NCBI RefSeq assembly: GCF_003403295.1
Contig: NZ_QUWV01000049.1
Location: 1-61,736 of the forward strand
Direction: 5' to 3'
Origin: Komagataeibacter melaceti
Lineage (GTDB): Bacteria; Pseudomonadota; Alphaproteobacteria; Acetobacterales; Acetobacteraceae
DNA: 61,736 nucleotides
Part shown: piece after piece, positions 1 to 8,702 of the stretch
How positions within the stretch are numbered: position 1 is the stretch's first letter
Layout of the letters: each line of letters opens with the position of its first letter
The notes under the pieces: generated by a model
What the model was told of the DNA's origin: nothing
The model's input: only the letters and a program-made list of their open reading frames with translations
Database searches by the model: none
Program-made: the position numbers and the translations under genes

Positions 1-62
1 CACCTGAACTCCCCCGACCGGCCGGCCTGCGGCCCCACGCCCCACCGCGGAAGGACCATGCG

Positions 63-2147
63 ATGACGCTCCCCCCCAATCCCCGCAAGATACCCCGCAC
101 CATCACGCAGCTCGGCCGCACGCGGCAGGATGAATATGCGTGGATGAAGGACGACAACTGGCAGAACGTGCTGCGCGACCCGTCCCTGCTCCAGCCGGAA
201 ATTGCCGCGCACCTGCGGGCGGAAAACGCCTATACCGCCGCCATCCTGTCCGGCACGGAAGATGTGCAGGCCCGGCTCGTGGCGGAAATGAAGGGCCGGA
301 TGCAGCCCGATGAGACCTATCCCCCCGTACCGCATGGCCCCTACATGTACCAGACCGGCTACGCACCGGGCGCGCAGTATCCGGTTTACAGCCGCCATCT
401 AGCTGCCGACCCGCAGGCCGTGCAGGTGCTGCTGGATGTGAACGTGGCGGCACAGGGGCATGATTATTACGCCATCGCCACCGCCAGCCACAGCCCGGAC
501 CATACCCTGTTCGCCCATGCCGAGGACACGCAGGGATCAGAAATCTACCGCATCCACATCCGCCGGATCACCGGGGATGCCGCCCCCCTGCCGCCGGTTG
601 AGAACTGTAGCGGGGCCTTCGTCTTCTCACCGGACAGCCAGCACCTGTTCTGGGTCTGGCGCGACGAACATGGCCGCCCTGCCCGCGTCTATCGCCGCCG
701 CATCGGGGAAGATACGGATACGCTGGTCTATGAGGAAGCTGACCCCGGCTTCTTCGTTGGTGTCGAGGCCACGCGCTCGGGGGGCTGGATCATCATTTCC
801 AGCGGCAATCATGATACATCCGAATCCTGGCTGATCCCCGGCCACGACCCGCAGGCACAGCCCGTCTGCGCCGCCGCGCGGCAGACGGGACTCATGTACG
901 GCCTGTACCATCAGGCAGGGCACTTCATCATCCTGACCAATGCCGATGGCGCGCGTGACTTCAAGCTCATGATTACGCCCGACACCGCCCCCGGCCGCGC
1001 CAACTGGCGCGATCTCGTGGGCCATGAGCCGGGGCGCTACATTACGGAATGTGTGGTGTGGTCGGGCCATCTGGCATGGCGTGAGCGGCGTAACGCCAAT
1101 ACCCGCATCGTCATCCGTGACCTGCACGGCGCCACCCACGCGCTGGAGCCGGATGAAGCCGCCTATGACCTGACCTTCGCCAGCGGCTACGAATACGATA
1201 CGACCGAGCTGCGCTACATCTACCAGTCACCCACGACCCCGCGCGAATGGCATGCCCATGACATGGTGAGCCGCGCCGATAGCCTGCTCAAGCGGCAGAC
1301 CGTGCCATCGGGCCATGACCCGGCGCAGTACCGCTGCTGGCGGCTCATGGCGCAGGCCCCGGATGGGGAACAGGTGCCCGTAACCGTGCTGGGCCGGTGC
1401 GATACCCCCATTGATGGCTCCGCCCCGCTGCTGCTGTATGGCTACGGCGCGTATGGCCATGCCATTGACCCGGTCTTCTCCACCCGCGTGCTCAGCCTGG
1501 TGGACCGGGGCTGGTTTTACGCCATTGCCCATGTGCGCGGTGGCTCGGAAAAGGGATGGGACTGGTTCCTGGCGGGCCGGGGGCGCAACAAGCCCAATAC
1601 GTTCAGTGATTTCATCGCCTGCGCCGTGTCCCTGACCGAGGCGGGTTTTGGCGCGGCAGGTCGCATCGTGGCGGATGGCCGCTCCGCCGGTGGCATGGTG
1701 ATGGGTGCGATCGCGAACATGCGGCCCGACCTGTTTGCCGGTATCGTGGCGGTCGTGCCGTTCGTGGATGAGCTGAACACCATGTCCGATGCCTCCCTGC
1801 CGCTGACGCCGCCAGAATGGCCCGAATGGGGCAACCCGCTGGAGGACGAACAGGCCTATGACCTGATTGCCCGCTATGCCGCCTATGAACAGGTGGCCCC
1901 GCGCGCCTATCCGGCCATCCTGGCCATGGGCGGCCTGACGGACCCGCGCGTGACCTACTGGGAACCGGCAAAATGGGTGGCGCGCCTGCGTGAGCATACC
2001 CTCTCGACACGGCCCGTCATGCTGCGCACGAACATGGAGGCCGGGCACCGGGGGGCGACGGGGCGCTTCGACTCCCTGAAGGAAGCGGCCCTGATTCATG
2101 CTTTCGCCCTGTGGGCCATTGAAACCGCGGCCCCAACACGGGATTAA
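63..2147 (+). CDS. ptrB: S9 family oligopeptidase (oligopeptidase B-like)
   Basis: Serine peptidase of the prolyl-oligopeptidase clan that cleaves short peptides, probably in the cytoplasm because no signal peptide is visible. The 694 residues fit the family length: an N-terminal beta-propeller, then an alpha/beta-hydrolase domain in about the last 280 residues. The nucleophile is Ser541 in GRSAGG; Asp627 (GGLTDPRV) and His662 (EAGHRG) complete the triad. The wording around the Ser (MRPDLF, then VPFVDE) is typical of oligopeptidase B rather than prolyl endopeptidase, so cleavage after basic residues is the likely specificity (inference). The start follows GGAAGGA at the right distance; an ATG 5 bases earlier is out of frame and stops at once. 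The next gene begins about 65 bases after the stop. Confidence 0.9.
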   Translation: MTLPPNPRKIPRTITQLGRTRQDEYAWMKDDNWQNVLRDPSLLQPEIAAHLRAENAYTAAILSGTEDVQARLVAEMKGRMQPDETYPPVPHGPYMYQTGYAPGAQYPVYSRHLAADPQAVQVLLDVNVAAQGHDYYAIATASHSPDHTLFAHAEDTQGSEIYRIHIRRITGDAAPLPPVENCSGAFVFSPDSQHLFWVWRDEHGRPARVYRRRIGEDTDTLVYEEADPGFFVGVEATRSGGWIIISSGNHDTSESWLIPGHDPQAQPVCAAARQTGLMYGLYHQAGHFIILTNADGARDFKLMITPDTAPGRANWRDLVGHEPGRYITECVVWSGHLAWRERRNANTRIVIRDLHGATHALEPDEAAYDLTFASGYEYDTTELRYIYQSPTTPREWHAHDMVSRADSLLKRQTVPSGHDPAQYRCWRLMAQAPDGEQVPVTVLGRCDTPIDGSAPLLLYGYGAYGHAIDPVFSTRVLSLVDRGWFYAIAHVRGGSEKGWDWFLAGRGRNKPNTFSDFIACAVSLTEAGFGAAGRIVADGRSAGGMVMGAIANMRPDLFAGIVAVVPFVDELNTMSDASLPLTPPEWPEWGNPLEDEQAYDLIARYAAYEQVAPRAYPAILAMGGLTDPRVTYWEPAKWVARLREHTLSTRPVMLRTNMEAGHRGATGRFDSLKEAALIHAFALWAIETAAPTRD

Positions 2148-2212
2148 TGGCGTTGCAGGCACGTTCCCGTTACCGTCCGCACAGAGTCGAGCCCGTTTCC
2201 AGAGGAATGATC

Positions 2213-3361
2213 ATGACGGATCCCCACAACGCGGATCAGGACCGTCCGTATTGCCCCCTGCCGGGGGAACGGACCGATCCTCTATCCACGATGCGCAGTT
2301 TCCGTTCATTCCAGGAAACCCGGCGCACCCAGCGCATGGCCCGCGCGGCGCTGGCGCTGTTTTTCGTGCTGCTGGCGCTCTACACGGTCCGGGGCTTCCT
2401 GCCATCGCTGATATGGGGCTGCATTTTCGCCATCGCGTCATGGCCGCTCTATGTCCGCGCGCGGCGGCGGTGGCATGCGCGTGCGCACCGGATACTGCTG
2501 CCGCTGCTGTTCACGCTGGGCATCGCGCTCATCTTCCTCGGGCCGCTGGCACTGTTCGCCCTTGAGGCCGGGCGGGAGGCCGAAGGGGTGCTCCGGCTGC
2601 TCAATGATGCCCGCCATTCCGGCATCCCCCTGCCCCAGTGGACCAGCCGCCTGCCCTATGGCCGCGTGGCGGTGGAGACGTGGTGGAACGAGCACCTCAG
2701 GGACCCGGCCGATGTTTCCGCCCTGCTTGGCTCACTGAATATCGGGCGCGGGGTGCAGGTGACGCAGCAGGTGGGCACGCAGGTGCTGCACCGGGTGCTG
2801 CTGTTCGCCTTCGCCATCCTGACGGTGTTCTTCCTGCTCAAGGATGGCGATTCCGTCATCCGCCAGTCACTCAACGTCTCACGCCGCGCCTTTGGCAAAC
2901 GTGGCGAGCGGATCGCGCTCCAGATCATCGCCTCGGTCCACGGCTCGGTATCGGGACTGGTGCTGGTGGGAATCGGTGAAGGGATGCTGATGGGCGTGAC
3001 CTACCTGCTGGCGGGTGCGCCGCATCCCTTCCTGTTCGGGGTCATAACCGCCGTCGCCGCGATGATCCCGTTCTGCGCCATCATCGCCATCACCGGCGTC
3101 GCCCTGCTGGTGCTGTTCAATACCGGTGCGATGCTGACGGCCATCACCATCATCCTGCTGGGCATCGCCGTGATCCTTCTGGCGGACCATCTGGTCAGGC
3201 CCGCCGTTATCGGCGGCACGACGCAGCTCCCCTTCCTGTGGGTGCTGACGGGCATTCTGGGCGGGGCTGAAAGCTGGAGCCTGCTGGGCCTGTTCATGGG
3301 GCCCGCCATCATGTCGGTGCTGCACATGCTGTGGCTGAACTGGAGCCGGGCGCGCGAATAG
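2213..3361 (+). CDS. AI-2E/PerM family membrane transporter
   Basis: About 382-residue polytopic membrane protein of the AI-2E transporter (PerM/YdiK, DUF20) family. Hydrophobic stretches lie near the N terminus (LALFFVLLALYTV, then a second pair), a soluble middle part follows, and five or so helices fill the C-terminal half, with the conserved HPFLFGVITAVAAMIPF-type segment. Substrates in the family are disputed (autoinducer-2, ions or small solutes), so none is assigned. I start at 2213 because AGAGGA lies 6 bases upstream; an in-frame ATG at 2207 sits directly on that Shine-Dalgarno, and a third at 2147 overlaps the previous stop codon by one base without a visible ribosome site. It could be co-transcribed with the oligopeptidase. 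Confidence 0.85.
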   Translation: MTDPHNADQDRPYCPLPGERTDPLSTMRSFRSFQETRRTQRMARAALALFFVLLALYTVRGFLPSLIWGCIFAIASWPLYVRARRRWHARAHRILLPLLFTLGIALIFLGPLALFALEAGREAEGVLRLLNDARHSGIPLPQWTSRLPYGRVAVETWWNEHLRDPADVSALLGSLNIGRGVQVTQQVGTQVLHRVLLFAFAILTVFFLLKDGDSVIRQSLNVSRRAFGKRGERIALQIIASVHGSVSGLVLVGIGEGMLMGVTYLLAGAPHPFLFGVITAVAAMIPFCAIIAITGVALLVLFNTGAMLTAITIILLGIAVILLADHLVRPAVIGGTTQLPFLWVLTGILGGAESWSLLGLFMGPAIMSVLHMLWLNWSRARE

Positions 3362-3383
3362 CCGCGCGGGCATAAAACAGGCA

Positions 3384-3412
3384 TAAAAAAAAGCATCCCG
3401 GTCAGGATGCTT
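3384..3412 (-). terminator. intrinsic terminator after tRNA-Pro
   Basis: A 7-bp stem (AGCATCC / GGATGCT, 3392-3398 and 3405-3411) with a 6-base loop is followed on the minus strand by a run of T. It ends the tRNA transcript; on the plus strand the hairpin is followed only by TTTGTT, so it may weakly end the AI-2E-family gene too. Confidence 0.85.
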
Positions 3413-3440
3413 TGTTCAACCCAGATTAAAAAAGGTTTTT

Positions 3441-3542
3441 ATCGCAGACAGGGATATCGGGCAGGCGGGATTCGAACCCACGACCCCCAGTCCCCCAGAC
3501 TGATGCGCTACCAGGCTGCGCTACTGCCCGCCTGTCTGCGAT
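3441..3542. repeat. perfect 12-bp inverted repeat flanking tRNA-Pro
   Basis: ATCGCAGACAGG at 3441-3452 is the exact reverse complement of CCTGTCTGCGAT at 3531-3542, immediately outside the tRNA gene. In the precursor RNA the 5' leader and 3' trailer could pair and extend the acceptor stem by about 12 bp. Read directly from the sequence; any processing role is inference. Confidence 0.85.
3457..3530 (-). tRNA. tRNA-Pro (anticodon GGG)
   Basis: Full cloverleaf on the minus strand, 74 bases. Acceptor stem CGGGCAG / CTGCCCG, D stem GCGC / GCGC, anticodon stem TCAGT / ACTGG around the loop CTGGGGG, T arm GTGGG-TTCGAAT-CCCGC, discriminator A. The loop gives anticodon GGG, reading CCC and CCU proline codons. 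The 3' CCA is not encoded and must be added after transcription. It is the last gene after merR in this minus-strand group and has its own terminator. Confidence 0.96.
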
Positions 3543-3616
3543 GCGCAGGGTGTAGCAGGACGATGGGGGGACTGCAAGCCATGTTCTGGGCCAAATCTGA
3601 AAAAAAACCGGATAAA

Positions 3617-4285
3617 TCAGACCGGCACCATGGCGCGCAGGGCCTGCAGCTCCACCAGCACGCCGCGCAGGTTGTCCCGCAGCGCCGCGTTTTCCGCCTG
3701 AAGGCGCTCCAGCTCGATCATTACCATCTGTTCCAGCGGCTGCTGCGCGGCGTCTTCCCCGGCCTGTTCTTCCGCCGTTTCATCAAGTGCCGCCTGAATG
3801 GCGGATGCGGCTGTCGCGGCGAAGGATTCGATCTCGTCTTCCGCCTGCGTGCTGACAACCACCTCTTCCACCACAACGTCGGACACGTCGGCTTCGATCT
3901 GTTCGGGCTGCGCGGGTTCTTCCGGCTGTGCCGTGGCGGCTGCGGGCTGTGCGGGCGGCTCCTCGGCCCCGGCGGCAGGCAGGGCATTGTCCATGCCCGC
4001 CAGCACTGCCTGCGCTTCCGCTACGGACAGTTTACGGACATAGAGCAGGTCAGCAATCTGGCGCAGCACGGCGACATCATGCGGGCGGTAATAGCGCCGT
4101 CCGCCCTGCCCGCGCAGCGGCGCAAGCTGGGGGAATCGGGTCTCCCACATGCGCATGACATGCTGGGCCAGGCCGAGTTCACGCGCGACATCGTAAATGG
4201 GCAGGCTGTCCACGCCTGTCATCCCATTGGCCGCGGCTTCGTCATAGGTCTGACCGGATTCCGCCGGATCGTATTGCGCGCTCAT
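3617..4285 (-). CDS. MerR family transcriptional regulator
   Basis: 222-residue DNA-binding protein. The MerR winged helix-turn-helix lies at about residues 25-95: [10 protein letters not shown], then the characteristic MWETRFPQL and RRYYRPHDV. The remainder is acidic and rich in Ala, Glu and Pro, with a coiled-coil-like end ([15 protein letters not shown]) that may mediate dimerisation in place of a ligand domain. No metal-binding cysteines are present, so it is not a classical metal sensor. ATG overlaps the ihfA stop (ATGA), so the two are translationally coupled. This pair is a conserved alphaproteobacterial arrangement, but the regulon is unknown. Confidence 0.9.
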   Translation of the reverse strand: MSAQYDPAESGQTYDEAAANGMTGVDSLPIYDVARELGLAQHVMRMWETRFPQLAPLRGQGGRRYYRPHDVAVLRQIADLLYVRKLSVAEAQAVLAGMDNALPAAGAEEPPAQPAAATAQPEEPAQPEQIEADVSDVVVEEVVVSTQAEDEIESFAATAASAIQAALDETAEEQAGEDAAQQPLEQMVMIELERLQAENAALRDNLRGVLVELQALRAMVPV

Positions 4286-4605
4286 TCCCCGTCTCCTTCC
4301 GGCTGGTCCATGGTGCCGGACTGCCCGTTCACATGGGCACGGAGCAGTTGGCTGGGCCGGAAAACCAGAACGGAACGTGGCAGTATCGGCACTTCCACGC
4401 CGGTTTTCGGGTTACGGCCCGTACGCTGTCCCTTCTGCCGGACGGAGAACGTGCCGAATCCACTGATTTTCAGGGCATCGCCAGCCTCAAGGGTCCGTGC
4501 CATCCGCTCAAGGATATCCTCCAGGATATCGGCGGATTCATGGCGGGACAGGCCGACCTGATCATATATCTGTTCTGCCAGAGTGGCGCGCGTCACGGTG
4601 CTCAT
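4282..4605 (-). CDS. ihfA: integration host factor alpha subunit
   Basis: 107-residue HU/IHF-fold protein that, with IhfB, bends DNA at specific sites in transcription, replication and recombination. It has the alpha-subunit hallmarks: [17 protein letters not shown] at the N terminus and [24 protein letters not shown] in which RNPKTG is the DNA-intercalating beta-arm. I use the ATG at 4605; two codons earlier there is only a TTG. The C terminus carries about 10 extra acidic residues beyond the core. It lies between fabH and merR, where the family is usually found in acetic acid bacteria, and overlaps merR by 4 bases. Confidence 0.95.
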   Translation of the reverse strand: MSTVTRATLAEQIYDQVGLSRHESADILEDILERMARTLEAGDALKISGFGTFSVRQKGQRTGRNPKTGVEVPILPRSVLVFRPSQLLRAHVNGQSGTMDQPEGDGE

Positions 4606-4705
4606 GCGCAAACGTTATGCATGCGCGCTGCCATCGTCAATTGAATGTCGTGAATGAAAGGCCGGTTTTATCGACCATTCATTGCAATGTTGCACCGAAA
4701 CGACA

Positions 4706-5677
4706 TTAGAGCCGGACCAGCGCGGAACCCCATGTCAGGCCGCCACCCAGCGCCTCCAGCAGCACAAGGTCACCCTTGTGGATGCGTCCGTCACGCACGG
4801 CCTCGTTCATGGCCAGCGGGATGGAGGCGGCCGAGGTATTGGCATGACGGTCCACCGTAATCACCACGCGTTCCGGCGGCAGCGCGAGCTTGCGAGCCAC
4901 GCCATCAATGATCCGCAGGTTGGCCTGGTGCGGCACCAGCCAGTTCACATCGGCATGGCTCAGGTTGTTGGCGGCCAGTGCCTCATCAACCGAGGAGGAC
5001 AGCTTGCCCACCGCATGGCGGAACACCTCGCGCCCCTGCATGCGCAGGTGGGCGGGCTTGTCATGCTGGCCGGTCGCGCCATCCACATAAAGCAGATCAC
5101 CATACTGGCCATCGGAATGCAGGTGCGTGGACAGGATGCCCGCACCGTCATCCGCAGGGCCTGCGGCGGTCAGGAAAACCGCGCCCGCACCGTCCCCAAA
5201 CAGGACGCAGGTGCCACGGTCGGACCAGTCAAGAATGCGTGAATAGACTTCGCTGCCGATCACCAGCGCGGAACGGGCCTGCCCGCAGCGAATCAGCGAA
5301 TCGGCCATGGACAGGGCATAGATGAACCCCGAACACGCCGCCGCCAGATCGAACCCGAAGCCCGAGGTCATGCCAAGTTCGGCCTGCACCCGTACTGCCG
5401 TGGACGGAAAAGCCTGATCCGGCGTGCTGGTGGCGACGATTATGGCATCGACATCATCCGGCGTGGCGCCTGCATAATCCAGCGCCTGCCGCGCCGCCCG
5501 CGCCGCCATGGAGACGGCGGTATCGCCTTCCCCCGCTATATGGCGCTGGGCGATTCCGGTGCGGCCACGAATCCATTCATCCGATGTATCGAGCCGCGAG
5601 GCGAGTTCATCATTAGTAACGATCCGCTCAGGCAGATAACCGCCGAACCCGGACAGAAGCGAGCGTTTCGCCGTCAT
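4706..5677 (-). CDS. fabH: 3-oxoacyl-[acyl-carrier-protein] synthase III
   Basis: KASIII, which starts fatty-acid synthesis by condensing acetyl-CoA with malonyl-ACP. The 323 residues are the normal length. The active-site Cys is in AACSGF, the His in VPHQANLR and the Asn in HANTSAAS, so the Cys-His-Asn triad is complete; DTSDEWIRGRTGI near the N terminus is also diagnostic. It follows plsX by 88 bases, the usual partnership linking acyl-phosphate formation and chain initiation. Confidence 0.97.
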   Translation of the reverse strand: MTAKRSLLSGFGGYLPERIVTNDELASRLDTSDEWIRGRTGIAQRHIAGEGDTAVSMAARAARQALDYAGATPDDVDAIIVATSTPDQAFPSTAVRVQAELGMTSGFGFDLAAACSGFIYALSMADSLIRCGQARSALVIGSEVYSRILDWSDRGTCVLFGDGAGAVFLTAAGPADDGAGILSTHLHSDGQYGDLLYVDGATGQHDKPAHLRMQGREVFRHAVGKLSSSVDEALAANNLSHADVNWLVPHQANLRIIDGVARKLALPPERVVITVDRHANTSAASIPLAMNEAVRDGRIHKGDLVLLEALGGGLTWGSALVRL

Positions 5678-5765
5678 GCCTGTTTTTCCACCACTCTCAT
5701 CTCACATACGCAGGTAGGTGGAGGCATGCACCGCGGCCTGCCCGCCATACCCGGATGTCACAGGG

Positions 5766-6857
5766 TCAGGATGCAGGAACCGCCTGCGGCTGATCCGGGT
5801 TAGCCTTGACCGACGTCAGGCTTTCCATACGGGCCAGACGCTCACGAATTCCATCATTGAAGCGATGCGTGACCATATCCATCGCCACGTCCACCGCGGC
5901 GGCGAAGCCTTCCGCGTCGGTGCCGCCATGTGACTTGACCACAACACCGTTCAGACCGACGAACACCGCACCATTGTATCGGCGCGGGTCGAGCCATTCC
6001 TTCATGCGCTCCAGACCGGGGCGGACAAGCAGATACCCGATCCGGCCCAGAAGGCTGGAGGTAAAGACCTGCCGCAGGAGGGTGAACGCCATTTTCAGCG
6101 CGCCCTCCCCGGTTTTCAGGGCCACATTTCCGGTAAAACCATCCGTCACCACCACATCGGTCGTGCCGGCGGTGATGTCGTGCCCTTCCACAAAACCGTG
6201 GAACTGCTTGGCCAGCGAACTGCCCCGCAGCACTTCCGCTGCCTGACGGAGCCGTTCGTCGCCCTTGAGCTCCTCCGACCCGACATTGAGCAGCCCGATG
6301 GTGGGCGCAGGCAGACCAAGCACCGCCTTGGCGAAGGCTTCGCCCATTACGGCGAATTCGACAAGGTTGCGCCAGTCACAGGCCATGTTGGCCCCGAGGT
6401 CGAGCATGACCACATCACCCCGCGTGGTGGGGCTGAGCGCCGCCATGGCGGGACGGGTGATGCCGGGCAGTGTCTTGACCACGATCTTGGCCAGCGCCAG
6501 CATCGCCCCGCTGTTACCGGCGGATACAACGCCCTGCGCCTCGCCCTGGGCTACGGCATCCATGGCCAGCCGCATGGACGAATCGCGCACCCGCAACGCG
6601 GCGGTTGGCTTCATGTCCATGGAAATGGCCGAACCGGCCGGACGGATTGTGCAGATGGCGGCCGCGCGTGGATGGCGGCTCAGGAGACCGGACAATTTCG
6701 CCTCGTCCCCCACCAGAAGGATTCTGGCCGAAGGATGTCGGTCCGCCGCAATCGCCAGTCCGGCCACCACAACTTCCGAGCCGCCATCTCCCCCCATGCC
6801 ATCAATGGCAAGGGTGTAAGACCCTGTCTCGGAAAAGGAGGAACCTGTCTCGCTCAT
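5766..6857 (-). CDS. plsX: phosphate acyltransferase PlsX
   Basis: Converts acyl-ACP to acyl-phosphate for the PlsY route to lysophosphatidate; peripheral membrane enzyme. The 363 residues carry the family signature LAIDGMGGDGG near residue 16, then SAGNSGAMLALAK and GFTGNVALKT-type motifs. The predicted N terminus has an odd duplication: SETGS occurs twice within the first 13 residues, encoded by a short direct repeat (GAGACAGG). No convincing ribosome site precedes the ATG at 6857, so the true start is a little uncertain. The gene lies between rpmF and fabH as in most bacteria. Confidence 0.96.
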   Translation of the reverse strand: MSETGSSFSETGSYTLAIDGMGGDGGSEVVVAGLAIAADRHPSARILLVGDEAKLSGLLSRHPRAAAICTIRPAGSAISMDMKPTAALRVRDSSMRLAMDAVAQGEAQGVVSAGNSGAMLALAKIVVKTLPGITRPAMAALSPTTRGDVVMLDLGANMACDWRNLVEFAVMGEAFAKAVLGLPAPTIGLLNVGSEELKGDERLRQAAEVLRGSSLAKQFHGFVEGHDITAGTTDVVVTDGFTGNVALKTGEGALKMAFTLLRQVFTSSLLGRIGYLLVRPGLERMKEWLDPRRYNGAVFVGLNGVVVKSHGGTDAEGFAAAVDVAMDMVTHRFNDGIRERLARMESLTSVKANPDQPQAVPAS

Positions 6858-7023
6858 GCTCGTCTTGTGCCGGGTAAGAAAGAAACGCGCAAGATCAGGC
6901 TATGCGGTTTGCAATGGCCGTGAGCCTGCGCACCCCGGGCGGGACGACCCGTGGGGCGTCCACCGGCGCGCGCCCTGCGGGAGCGCGCCGTTACCGGGTC
7001 ATGACGCCATAGGCGTGCTGTTA

Positions 7024-7227
7024 TCAGGTGCGGACCGCCGTCTTCAGCGCCTTGCCAGCGGACGCGACTTCACGCCCGTCGTAATGTCCGCAGTGGCTGC
7101 AGACGTGATGCGGGCGCTTCAGCTCACCGCAGTTGGAGCATTCCGCATGCGCCTGAACAGGCAGCGCAGCGTGGCTGCGACGCATGCCACGACGGGACGG
7201 CGAGGTTTTTCTCTTGGGTACAGCCAT
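7024..7227 (-). CDS. rpmF: 50S ribosomal protein L32
   Basis: 67-residue bL32 beginning [19 protein letters not shown], with the zinc-ribbon-like [18 protein letters not shown] containing four cysteines (CxxC ... CxxC). Length and sequence are diagnostic. It sits between yceD and plsX, the near-universal order. A 170-base gap separates it from yceD. Confidence 0.98.
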   Translation of the reverse strand: MAVPKRKTSPSRRGMRRSHAALPVQAHAECSNCGELKRPHHVCSHCGHYDGREVASAGKALKTAVRT

Positions 7228-7397
7228 GGGCCCGGGCCCCTCCGATCTGGATCACAACCGGCAGGCACACCCTCGTGGCGATACACCGGTCAGTTATCAA
7301 TAATTGAGGGGGGCGCTCTAGCAGACGATTTACGTTTGCGCAAGGGATGATGCGCATCGGTCTGGCGAGTTTCCCCCTCCTCGGCCCCTTCCTTGCG

Positions 7398-7928
7398 TCA
7401 GTTCTGCTTTTTTTTCAACTCGGCCAGAGCGGAAAAAGGCTGCCTGCGCACGGTTTCCTCGGGGGCACCGTCTTCCGAGGGCACGAATTCCTGCGGAATG
7501 GTGCTGCCCGGCTTGTGCGGATACGGGTCAAGGGCGAGGGAAAGTTCTTCCGTCGCCAGTTCGCCCAGATCGATGGTGTCGCGCTCATAGGGCACTTCAT
7601 CAACGGTGAAGGGGTCGATCTCGTCATCCTCACGGAAGTTCTCGGCGGGGATGCAGCGCACGGTAAACGATTCCGCCAGCACGTCCTCGAACGCTTCAAG
7701 GCTTACGACACATTCCTGCGTCACATGCGCGGTCAGCCAGCCTTCGGCCAGCACCTCCCCATCGCGCCCCGGCTTGAGGCGGTAGCGGCAGGACAGGTTG
7801 CGCAGCCCCACGATCCCGAGCCGCTTCACCAGCCTGCGACATTCCTCGGCCGAGGCCTCGATCACGGTCTCCATGCCCTTGGCCGGGATGCGCCCCACGG
7901 CCAGGGGGCGGGAAAATTCTGCATCCAT
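7398..7928 (-). CDS. yceD: YceD/DUF177 family protein
   Basis: 176-residue member of the YceD family (DUF177), required in other bacteria for normal 23S rRNA accumulation and nearly always beside rpmF. Features include the conserved core CVVSLEAFEDVLAESFTVRC and the acidic IDLGELATEELSLALDPYP segment. I start at 7928 (MDAEFSRP) because AGGAG lies 7 bases upstream; an ATG two codons earlier is only one base from that site, and a much longer reading to 8012 has no support. It ends with a lysine-rich KKKQN. Confidence 0.9.
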   Translation of the reverse strand: MDAEFSRPLAVGRIPAKGMETVIEASAEECRRLVKRLGIVGLRNLSCRYRLKPGRDGEVLAEGWLTAHVTQECVVSLEAFEDVLAESFTVRCIPAENFREDDEIDPFTVDEVPYERDTIDLGELATEELSLALDPYPHKPGSTIPQEFVPSEDGAPEETVRRQPFSALAELKKKQN

Positions 7929-8082
7929 TGTCATACTCCTGCGCGTATATTCGCGGGCCTTGTCCCTGCCGGGGCCTGATGGCGATATGGCCCCGCCTGC
8001 GTGTTTTTCCACCGGCGGGGCGATCTGCGATTGACTTCATTTACCCAATCGGGCACCGGAAAGACGAACCGCATCACGCGCC

Positions 8083-8682
8083 ATGCCCTTATTTCAGGAT
8101 ATTTTCCGGACCATGAGGTCACCCAAGGCCAAGCAGCCCCGCTCCCGTTCATTACGCCTGTTTTCATGCGCTGTCATCGGGGCAGCGGTCGGGCTGTCGG
8201 GCTGCTCGCTGTTCAAGCCCTCCGTCCTGCAGCGCGGCTCGCTGGTGGAACCGGATGATTACAAGAAACTCAAGATCGGCGAGACCTCGCGCTCGGACAT
8301 AATGGACGCGATGGGCTCCCCCACCGCGCACGCCACGTTTGACGACAATACGTGGATCTATGCGTCCATGACGCAGGTGCTCGCCCCCATCAGCTTCCCG
8401 CGCATACGCAAGCAGGAAACGGTGGTGCTGACATTCGATCAGGACGGCATCCTGCGCAACATGCGTGTCCTGCACAAGAACGACGCCCGCTACGTCAGCA
8501 TGGCCCCGGGCGCCACTCCCACGCCGGGCACCAAGATCAACGTGATGCAGCAGATCCTGGGCAATGTCGGCCGCTACAACCCGCTCAGCCAGATGAGCAG
8601 CACCTATGGTGGCAGCACCGGCCCCATGAACAGCATGAATGGCGGACCGGGCCATGGGGGTCAGGGCAACTCCCTGCCCTGA
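8083..8682 (+). CDS. bamE: outer-membrane assembly lipoprotein BamE-like
   Basis: Lipoprotein of the SmpA/OmlA (BamE) family, an accessory part of the BAM complex that inserts outer-membrane beta-barrels. An N-terminal positively charged stretch and hydrophobic helix lead to the lipobox LSGC with Cys41. The domain then shows the typical LKIGETSRSDIMDAMGSPTA and a VVLTFDQDGILRNM strand. The C-terminal 50 residues are low-complexity Gly/Ser/Met and probably disordered. The start could also be ATG at 8113 (residue 11); neither has a strong ribosome site. It is transcribed divergently from yceD, with a 154-base shared upstream region. Confidence 0.9.
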   Translation: MPLFQDIFRTMRSPKAKQPRSRSLRLFSCAVIGAAVGLSGCSLFKPSVLQRGSLVEPDDYKKLKIGETSRSDIMDAMGSPTAHATFDDNTWIYASMTQVLAPISFPRIRKQETVVLTFDQDGILRNMRVLHKNDARYVSMAPGATPTPGTKINVMQQILGNVGRYNPLSQMSSTYGGSTGPMNSMNGGPGHGGQGNSLP

Positions 8683-8702
8683 GCCACGGCTTTCCTGAGC
8701 GC

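Noticed and set aside
3407-4561. 384-codon plus-strand open frame across tRNA-Pro, merR and ihfA
   Set aside because: Covers a tRNA and two clear minus-strand genes; shadow frame.
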